Shown one piece after another: positions 58,498 through 64,000 of a DNA stretch of 64,000 nucleotides. The notes beneath the pieces are model-generated. The model was not told the origin of the DNA, did not search any database, and was given only the letters and a program-made list of their open reading frames with translations. The DNA comes from Planctomycetota bacterium (GTDB lineage: Bacteria; Planctomycetota; PUPC01; DSUN01). A program made the translations under genes and the position numbers. Location: contig DAOOIT010000015.1 in NCBI GenBank assembly GCA_035384565.1, positions 47,706 through 111,705 on the forward strand. The letters are read 5' to 3'. Numbering within the stretch: position 1 is the stretch's first letter; each line of letters begins with the position of its first letter.

Positions 58498-60798
58498 CTA
58501 CGGGAGCCGCGGCCTGGCGTCAACCCGCGCGCCCCACCAGAAGGAACGGACCGTTTCGTTGTGCGACCAGAGGCGATTGTGAAGCTCGCCGCCCGCGACG
58601 CGGTAGAAGCCGTTGCCGCCGTGGAGCAGCTCGACGCGCCCGATCGTCACGCGGTCGCGCGAATAGAACTCCGCGTGGCGGGTCGCCTCGCCGATGCCCC
58701 AGTAGTAACGGACGACCGGCGCGTCGCCCTCCGCTGGGGCGTGGCGAAGGTACACGCAATCCTGCCAGTAGGGAAGGTCGTGGCGGAACCAGGGGATCTC
58801 GGCGGGCCGCTCGACGAGGCCGTAGGCCGCACCGTCGCGCGACCACAGGCGCAGGGTGAACTCGCCGACGGCCTCGATGGCCACCACGACGCGGGTGGCG
58901 ACGCCCGGCTCGATGCTCGCTACGCGGCTCGCGCCGCGCGTGGAGGCGAGGACGCCGAAGAGCCGGCCCTCGAGCCACACGCCGCCGGTCGCCGGGTCCA
59001 CCTCGACGGGGGCATCGCCCTCGCCCGGCACGGGGGGCGTGGCGTGGAACTCGCGGGGGAAGCCCACGGCGTCGCGGATGAAGCGGGTCACGCCGCGCCG
59101 CTCGTCCACCGTCACGCGGTAGCGCGGGCCGGGGTAGTCGGTGAGATAGAGGTCGAGGAAGGCGCCGGTCTTGAAGTGGGGCAGCACGTAGGTGTCGTGG
59201 GCCTCGCCGTCGAGGATGCGGCGCCACTCGTCGGCCGTGGGCTCGCGGCCGGCCATGTCGGCCACGACGCCCCGCCAGTATTCGATGGTGGAGGAGAAGC
59301 TGCCCGACTCATAGCGGTGGTAGTTGTTCGTGGGCATCTCGAGGTCGAACACGTAGTCGTCCCAGGCGTAGCGGTGGCGGGCCCACGGCACGTCGGCAGT
59401 CGCCGCGAAGAAGTCAGAACAGGTGGTGAACCGACCGAGGGCGTCGCTGTAGCGGCAGGCGCGGACGAATTCCTCCTTGTAGGCGCCGATGAAGGTCTGG
59501 TCAATCAGGTTCACGAGCGCCACGAAGGGCAGGCCGCGGCGGTGCGTTTCGGCCACCAGGCGCGGCCACTGGGCGTAAATGCCGCTGCCGAACTTCTCGG
59601 ATTTCGGCGAGTGCGAGGGGAGCGTGGGAATGACGGCGCCGCCGATGCCCTCCCAGTCAATCAGCGCCCGGTTGTCGTCGGGCGCGGTGCCCATATTCTG
59701 CACGCGGTGGATGGCGTGGGTGTAGCCGAACTCGCGGAGCATGTCGGGCAGGGCGGGGTGGAGGGCGAACTCCTGAGCGGCATAGGTCGTGGGGCGGCGG
59801 CCGAAGAGTTCCGTAAACGCGGCGAGGCCGTGGACGAACTGCTGGCGGCACTCCTCGCGGCTCCAAAGGTGGAGGTAGGGCTGCGACCAGGTGCCGTTGG
59901 CGAACTCCGTGCGCCCCTCATCCCACGCGGTGCGGAGGCGAGCGATGGTTTCGGGGAACATCGGGGCCAGGTTGGCCAGCGTGCCCGCGGCCACGTCGTG
60001 CGAGTAGCGGTAGCCGAGGTCGCGGCTCCAGCCCTCGTAGAAGTCGAGCAAGTCGGCGGCGGCCTGAGGCCAGTCGTACTCGGCGAAACCCTCGCGGCCG
60101 ATCAGGATGCCGCCGTGCAGAATGTCCACGAAGTAGATGGGCAGGTCGAGCACCTGCTTGCGGGCCTTGGCCAGCGCGGCGAAGGCGGGCGCCAGGTCGC
60201 CCCCTCGCCGCAATGCCTGCACCGCAAGACGGCTCACGGGGCCGAGGCGATGGTCCACGTGCAGTTCGGTGGCCAACCGATAGACCATCCAGGCGGCGAT
60301 GCCGAGGGCGTGGTAGTCGCGCCAGTTCGCGGGCGGCCTGGCCGGCCTCTGGCCCGCGGCGACGAGCACGCAACGCACCATCCAGTCCAGCACGTCGGCC
60401 GTCACGCCCGTGTCCATCATGTTCAAGTAGCGGCCGATGAGGTCGGTGGGGTCGAAGGCGAACACCACTTCGCCCCGGCGCACGAGCGCCGCGGGGTGCT
60501 GGCCCACGGTGCCGACCGGCGTCCACCCTCTGCCGTCGGCGGCCAGGCCGACGAGCCGCGTGTCGCGCGGCAGATGGAGCGTGCGGGCGCCGGTCGTTGT
60601 GGGGATGACGATGCGCTCCTTGGACGACGCGAACGGCCCGGAAACCGAGAGCCCCTTGGGCTTCGCCTCGGCCAGCGAACCGCCCCCCAGCCACAGCGTC
60701 ATTCGCAGCCGCAGACTGCCGAGTCGCAGGATGCGCGGGTCCCAGTGCAGAGCGATGGCGTAGCCATCCAGGGCGCCACCGCGGAAGATAAGCCTCAT
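58498..60798 (-). CDS. GH38-like glycosidase
   Basis: A 766-residue protein. The ATG at 60798 follows AGGGGGACGCG. The frame is open further upstream but that part looks random. A GH38/57-type barrel begins around residue 180 (FVDILHGGILIGREGFAEYDW). The stretch GTWSQPYLHLWSREECRQQF with FGRRPTTYAAQEFALHPALPDMLREFGYTHAI is characteristic of alpha-mannosidase-like enzymes. The C-terminal half is beta-rich (LRLWSRDGAAYGLVERPAEI). The substrate is uncertain and no signal peptide is seen. It is probably an accessory enzyme for the same glycans as rhaA. Confidence 0.75.
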   Translation of the reverse strand: MRLIFRGGALDGYAIALHWDPRILRLGSLRLRMTLWLGGGSLAEAKPKGLSVSGPFASSKERIVIPTTTGARTLHLPRDTRLVGLAADGRGWTPVGTVGQHPAALVRRGEVVFAFDPTDLIGRYLNMMDTGVTADVLDWMVRCVLVAAGQRPARPPANWRDYHALGIAAWMVYRLATELHVDHRLGPVSRLAVQALRRGGDLAPAFAALAKARKQVLDLPIYFVDILHGGILIGREGFAEYDWPQAAADLLDFYEGWSRDLGYRYSHDVAAGTLANLAPMFPETIARLRTAWDEGRTEFANGTWSQPYLHLWSREECRQQFVHGLAAFTELFGRRPTTYAAQEFALHPALPDMLREFGYTHAIHRVQNMGTAPDDNRALIDWEGIGGAVIPTLPSHSPKSEKFGSGIYAQWPRLVAETHRRGLPFVALVNLIDQTFIGAYKEEFVRACRYSDALGRFTTCSDFFAATADVPWARHRYAWDDYVFDLEMPTNNYHRYESGSFSSTIEYWRGVVADMAGREPTADEWRRILDGEAHDTYVLPHFKTGAFLDLYLTDYPGPRYRVTVDERRGVTRFIRDAVGFPREFHATPPVPGEGDAPVEVDPATGGVWLEGRLFGVLASTRGASRVASIEPGVATRVVVAIEAVGEFTLRLWSRDGAAYGLVERPAEIPWFRHDLPYWQDCVYLRHAPAEGDAPVVRYYWGIGEATRHAEFYSRDRVTIGRVELLHGGNGFYRVAGGELHNRLWSHNETVRSFWWGARVDARPRLP

Positions 60799-60975
60799 CG
60801 CGTCCCCCTTCTGCCTCGCCTTCGTTCCCCTCGTGGCGGCTGCCCAGTATGCTACGCCATTCGCCCTGCGGCGGCAACCCCAGCTTCTGAGCTTGTCTTT
60901 CTCTACGGAAGCCGGTGTAATCTGTGGACGGCCGCTCTGTCTTCTCTGTGCCCTCTGTGTCTCTGTGGCTGACCC

Positions 60976-61773
60976 ATGTCTGCTCTCGACGACCTCGTGG
61001 CCGCCGTGCTCGCGACGCCGAAGTACCGGGCCGTGTGCCCCGACACCGTGCGGCGACTGGGCGCGGCCGAGCTGGCGAAGCGCTCGGGCCCGAAGGCCGC
61101 GCTGAAGGCGACGAAAGCGCGCCTCCACCAGGTGTTCGGCGCCTTCGAGCGCGCGCCCGACTACGAGCGCCTCTTCGGCGAGCTCGCGGCGGCCCGCGCC
61201 AGCGGCGAGGCCGAGGCATTCCGCGCGGCCTGCCGCGCGGCCCTGAACTGCCACGCCTCGACCAGCGAGCGCCTGCCGATTCTCGGCCGCTTCTACGCCG
61301 AGGTCTTCGCCCTCACGGGCGTGCCCTCGCGCGTGCTCGACCTGGCCTGCGGCCTGCACCCGCTGGCCATTCCCTGGATGGGCCTGCCGCCGGAGGCGTC
61401 GTATCGGGCCTGCGACCTCGATGGCCGCGCCGTCGGCTTCCTGAACCGCTGCGGGCCGCTCCTCGGGCGGGGCTTCGAGGCGTTTCACGCGGATATCCTG
61501 TGTTCGCCCCCGGCCGAGGAGGCCGACGTGGCCTTCCTGCTCAAGGCGGCGGCCAGCCTCGAACGCCAGGAGCGGGGCGGGGCGCTCCGTGTTCTCGACG
61601 CCTTGCGCGCGCGGCACACGGTCGTGTCGTTCCCCGTGGCCAGCCTCGGCGGGCGCGCCAAAGGCATGCGGGAGAACTACGAGACGGGCTTCCGCCAGAT
61701 GCTCCGCGGCCGGCCCTGGCGGGCGCAGCGCCTGCCGTTCCCCGCCGAGCTGGCCTTCGTCGTGACGAAATGA
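60976..61773 (+). CDS. 16S rRNA (guanine-N7) methyltransferase, ArmA/Rmt/FmrO family
   Basis: A 265-residue enzyme. It matches the aminoglycoside-resistance methyltransferases: an N-terminal helical part with KARLHQVFGAFERAP, then NCHASTSERLPILGRFYAEVF (residues about 91-111), the SAM-binding segment LDLACGLHPLAIPWM (121-135), ADVAFLLKAAASLE, and the C-terminal VVSFPVASLGGRAKGM. Characterised relatives methylate G1405 of 16S rRNA and give resistance to gentamicin- and kanamycin-type drugs. No aminoglycoside biosynthesis or mobile genes surround it. It might be self-protection or a housekeeping modification. Confidence 0.85.
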   Translation: MSALDDLVAAVLATPKYRAVCPDTVRRLGAAELAKRSGPKAALKATKARLHQVFGAFERAPDYERLFGELAAARASGEAEAFRAACRAALNCHASTSERLPILGRFYAEVFALTGVPSRVLDLACGLHPLAIPWMGLPPEASYRACDLDGRAVGFLNRCGPLLGRGFEAFHADILCSPPAEEADVAFLLKAAASLERQERGGALRVLDALRARHTVVSFPVASLGGRAKGMRENYETGFRQMLRGRPWRAQRLPFPAELAFVVTK

Positions 61774-61793
61774 GGGGCGCCCCGGTCCGCAGG

Positions 61794-61823
61794 TTGACTC
61801 ATCCCGTGCGAGGCTGCTATCAT
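61794..61823 (+). promoter_or_regulatory. Extended -10 promoter of the DUF6785-like gene
   Basis: TTGACT (61794-61799), an 18-bp spacer and TATCAT (61818-61823), with TGC directly before the -10. It is 25 bp before the ATG at 61848. Confidence 0.6.
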
Positions 61824-61847
61824 CCTGCGGCCAACGCGGAGATCGCC

Positions 61848-63830
61848 ATGGCGCCGGAAGGCGAGAAGAGCAAGGGCCTTGCGAGCATCGCGGCCGGCAT
61901 GGCGCAGGGCGCCACCGTGCGGGCCATCGCGGTGGGCGCGCTGCTGTGCGCCGTCATCGGCGTCAGCACGCCCTACGCCACGAACGTGATGCACGCGAGC
62001 TACATGGACCTGGATTTCAGCACGCCCGCCGCCATCTTCCTGTTCTTCGTGCTCATTTTCTTCGTGAACGGCGCGCTGCGGGCCATCTCGGCGCGGCTCG
62101 CGCTCACCGCGGGCGAGCTGGTCGTCGTCTACGTGATGATGATGATCGGCACGGTGATCCCCACGATGGGCCTCACGGCCTACTGGCTCTCGACCATCGC
62201 CGCACCCTTCTACTACGCGGCGCCGGAGAACCAGTGGGCCGAGATCATCCTGCCCCACATCCCCAAGTGGCTCTACCCCGACGACCCGATGGCGATCCGC
62301 TGGCTCTACGAGGGCCTGCCGCGCGGCGAGGCGCTCCCGTGGGGCGCCTGGCTGCTGCCGCTCGGCCAGTGGCTCGTCTTCCTGCTCGTGCTCTACGGGG
62401 TGATGATCTGCGCCATGGTGATCCTGCGCAAGCAGTGGGTGGAGCACGAACGCCTGCTCTACCCCATCACGCAGCTACCGATGGAGATGGTGCGGGCCGA
62501 GCCGCGGCCCGGCTTCTCCAACCCCTTCATCCGCAACCCGTGGATGTGGGCGGGCCTCATCATCCCGTTCCTGCTCGGCTGCTACATCGCGCTCACCCAC
62601 TACGACCCGAGCTTCCCGGCCATCGAGATGGTGACGAAGCTCGACCTCTTCCGCAAGACCACCGTGCTCAAGCTGCGGCTGAGCTTCCCGATGATCGGCT
62701 TCTCGTACCTGCTGAGCACCAGCCTGGCCCTGAGCCTGTGGTTCTTCGGCCTCGTGACGATCTTCGAGCGCGCCGCGCTGCGCCTCGTGGGCTACGAGGG
62801 GGTCGAGCAGCTCGACCCCTACAGCCAGAGCGGCGGCGGGCCGCTGCTGACCCACCAGTCGCAGGCCGCGCTCTTCGTGCTCGTGCTCTACGGCCTGTGG
62901 ATGGCAAGGCGCCACCTCAAGGCCGTGTTCCTCAAGGCCATCGGCCGGGCGAAGGACGTGGATGACTCGGAGGAGATCCTCTCCTACAGGCAGGCCTTCT
63001 GGGGCCTGATGGCCGGGATGGCCTACATGGCCTTCTGGCTCCACCGCAGCGGCATGAGCCTCTGGGTCGCCGTCGCGCTCGTGCTGGTCTCGATGGCCAC
63101 GTTCCTGGGCGTCACGCGCATCGTCGCCGCCGGCGGCGTGGCCGAGACCCGCTCGCCCATGACCGCCTCCACCGTGCTTATCTCGGCCTTCGGCTCCGAG
63201 CGCCTGGGGCCGTCGAACCTCGTGCCCTTCGGCATGACCTACATCTGGATGGGCGACATCCGCACCTTCATCATGGCCTCCGCCGCCAACGGCCTGAAGA
63301 TGGTGAGCGACGTGAAGGGCCGCAAGCGCCCGATCTTCTGGGCCATGATCATCGCCATCCTCGTCACCATCGCCGCCAGCGTGTGGTCCACCATGCTCGT
63401 CGCCTTCCAGCACGGCGGCGCGAACGCGAACGACTGGCTCTGGCGCGCCGGCCCCACGCTGCCGTTCGACTACGTCACGCGGCTGATCAGGACCCCCGAG
63501 GGGCCGAGCGTCAACGGCGCGCTCTTCGGCGGCATCGGCGCGGCCGCCATGGCCGTCCTGATGATCCTCAACCACCGCTTCGTCTCGTGGCCGCTGCACC
63601 CCCTGGGCTTCCCCATTGCCAGCCTGTGGCTCACCGAGGAACTGTGGTTCAGCATCTTCATCGCCTGGGCCGCGAAGGCCCTTGTGCTGCGCTATGGCGG
63701 CGCCGACCTCTACAAGCGCACCCGCCTGTTCTTCCTCGGCCTCATCCTCGGCCAGTACGCCGTCAGCGGAGTCTGGATCGTCATTGACTACTTCACCGGC
63801 AAGGTCGGGAATTCGCTGTTCTGGATCTGA
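61848..63830 (+). CDS. Large multi-pass membrane protein, DUF6785/6784-like
   Basis: A 660-residue protein with about 14 hydrophobic helices. The ATG at 61848 follows GGAG. The upstream frame is open but is antisense or out of frame to the rRNA methyltransferase. Features: VRAIAVGALLCAVIGVSTPY, LTAGELVVVYVMMMIGTVIP, RKQWVEHERLLYPITQLP and the C-terminal LILGQYAVSGVWIVIDYFTG. I recall this family as common in Planctomycetota, Lentisphaerae and Armatimonadetes and related to OPT-type oligopeptide transporters, but its function is unproven. Transport of an organic solute is a guess. Confidence 0.75.
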   Translation: MAPEGEKSKGLASIAAGMAQGATVRAIAVGALLCAVIGVSTPYATNVMHASYMDLDFSTPAAIFLFFVLIFFVNGALRAISARLALTAGELVVVYVMMMIGTVIPTMGLTAYWLSTIAAPFYYAAPENQWAEIILPHIPKWLYPDDPMAIRWLYEGLPRGEALPWGAWLLPLGQWLVFLLVLYGVMICAMVILRKQWVEHERLLYPITQLPMEMVRAEPRPGFSNPFIRNPWMWAGLIIPFLLGCYIALTHYDPSFPAIEMVTKLDLFRKTTVLKLRLSFPMIGFSYLLSTSLALSLWFFGLVTIFERAALRLVGYEGVEQLDPYSQSGGGPLLTHQSQAALFVLVLYGLWMARRHLKAVFLKAIGRAKDVDDSEEILSYRQAFWGLMAGMAYMAFWLHRSGMSLWVAVALVLVSMATFLGVTRIVAAGGVAETRSPMTASTVLISAFGSERLGPSNLVPFGMTYIWMGDIRTFIMASAANGLKMVSDVKGRKRPIFWAMIIAILVTIAASVWSTMLVAFQHGGANANDWLWRAGPTLPFDYVTRLIRTPEGPSVNGALFGGIGAAAMAVLMILNHRFVSWPLHPLGFPIASLWLTEELWFSIFIAWAAKALVLRYGGADLYKRTRLFFLGLILGQYAVSGVWIVIDYFTGKVGNSLFWI

Positions 63831-63833
63831 GCC

Positions 63834-64000
63834 ATGGAGAGAATACGCCCGACGCACCACGCAAGGGAGCAGTGCATCGAGCGCGGCTGCACCGAGGATG
63901 AGGCCGAACAGGCCGTCATCTCAGGCACCAGGGAGCCGGCCAAGCAGGGTGTGGGCCGGAATTGTAGGCAGGGTGATTGTCTCTGGAGCCTGAAGGGCTC
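63834..64000 (+). CDS. Small DUF4258-like protein (partial, runs off the right edge)
   Basis: It begins 3 bp after the DUF6785-like stop with MERIRPTHHAREQCIERGCT, then EDEAEQAVISGTREPAKQG. This resembles the start of DUF4258-type small proteins, some of which are toxin-like. The reading frame stays open to the window end, but residues from GRNCRQGD onward look unlike the family, so a frameshift is possible. Only 55 codons are visible. Confidence 0.4.
   Translation, partial: MERIRPTHHAREQCIERGCTEDEAEQAVISGTREPAKQGVGRNCRQGDCLWSLKG

Noticed and set aside
58498..61617. Longer start for the GH38-like protein (to 61617)
   Set aside because: The extra 273 residues run antisense to the rRNA methyltransferase and lack family similarity; the ATG at 60798 has a ribosome site.
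60924..61847. 308-codon N-terminal extension of the DUF6785-like protein
   Set aside because: It lies over the rRNA methyltransferase gene in another frame, and a promoter and ribosome site precede the ATG at 61848.
1..64000. tRNA, rRNA or riboswitch genes
   Set aside because: I saw no T-arm/anticodon pattern, rRNA stretch or known riboswitch core by eye; a covariance-model scan would settle this.

Overview
The window is high-GC bacterial DNA with densely packed genes, and none of the usual taxonomic markers (rRNA, ribosomal proteins) is present. The gene content points to the Planctomycetota or a close PVC relative, probably an uncultured lineage. The signs are scattered secreted glycoside hydrolases, a PQQ-type beta-propeller protein, Tat-exported FAD oxidoreductase and superoxide dismutase, a DUF6785-like membrane protein, a bacterial V/A-type ATPase, and many short dispersed palindromic repeats, including one whose translation contains VPTLRVGT. 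This assignment is inference.

Layout. 1-8 kb: the 5' part of a secreted protein, a repeat-filled 800-bp gap, a phosphoglycolate-phosphatase-like HAD enzyme, a secreted LamG+GH116 glycosidase, a thioredoxin-fold-like exported protein and a PQQ-propeller protein. 8-17.6 kb: one operon led by a PTS EIIA(Ntr)-like gene, then V/A-ATPase subunits H-C-I-K-F-E-A-B-D and a universal stress protein. 17.7-25.7 kb: an Asp/Glu racemase and a heavy-metal RND efflux operon (small Cys-rich protein, CusC, CusB, CusA). 25.8-34.2 kb, minus strand: ABC transporter, DUF1854 protein, LRR-like protein, CPBP protease and a large GH-A clan glycosidase. 34.3-41 kb: MNT/HEPN toxin-antitoxin pair, a secreted protein, GH29 fucosidase, an EcoRI-like restriction-modification operon, a broken antitoxin-like gene and a GH62 arabinofuranosidase. 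41-49 kb: rubrerythrin, a MITE-like element, a HEAT-type secreted protein, a GT-C glycosyltransferase, SOD, an esterase, a methyltransferase, a sugar isomerase/epimerase and a zinc-ribbon protein. 49.4-50.6 kb: a gene-free block of repeats. 50.6-64 kb: a GH99-like protein, VapBC, FAD oxidoreductase, a TGT-like enzyme, an EcoRV-like restriction-modification operon, L-rhamnose isomerase, a GH38-like protein, an ArmA/Rmt-like 16S rRNA methyltransferase, a DUF6785-like membrane protein and a partial small gene.

How the genes fit together. The glycosidases (GH116, GH-A clan, GH29, GH62, GH99-like, GH38-like) with rhamnose isomerase and a xylose-isomerase-like TIM-barrel protein suggest growth on complex plant or algal glycans. 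The ATPase operon supplies or uses an ion gradient, which the metal RND pump would draw on. SOD and rubrerythrin suit an oxygen-exposed or microaerobic life.

Most striking observations: (i) two complete type II restriction-modification systems whose nucleases carry the active-site and recognition signatures of EcoRI and EcoRV, within 20 kb; (ii) a short palindromic element inserted in frame in three neighbouring genes; (iii) a MITE-like element with a clear target duplication over a stop codon; (iv) a heavy-metal-binding zinc-ribbon module inside the CusA porter domain; (v) a homolog of the aminoglycoside-resistance 16S rRNA methyltransferases; (vi) a composite palindromic repeat whose stem arms change while pairing is kept.
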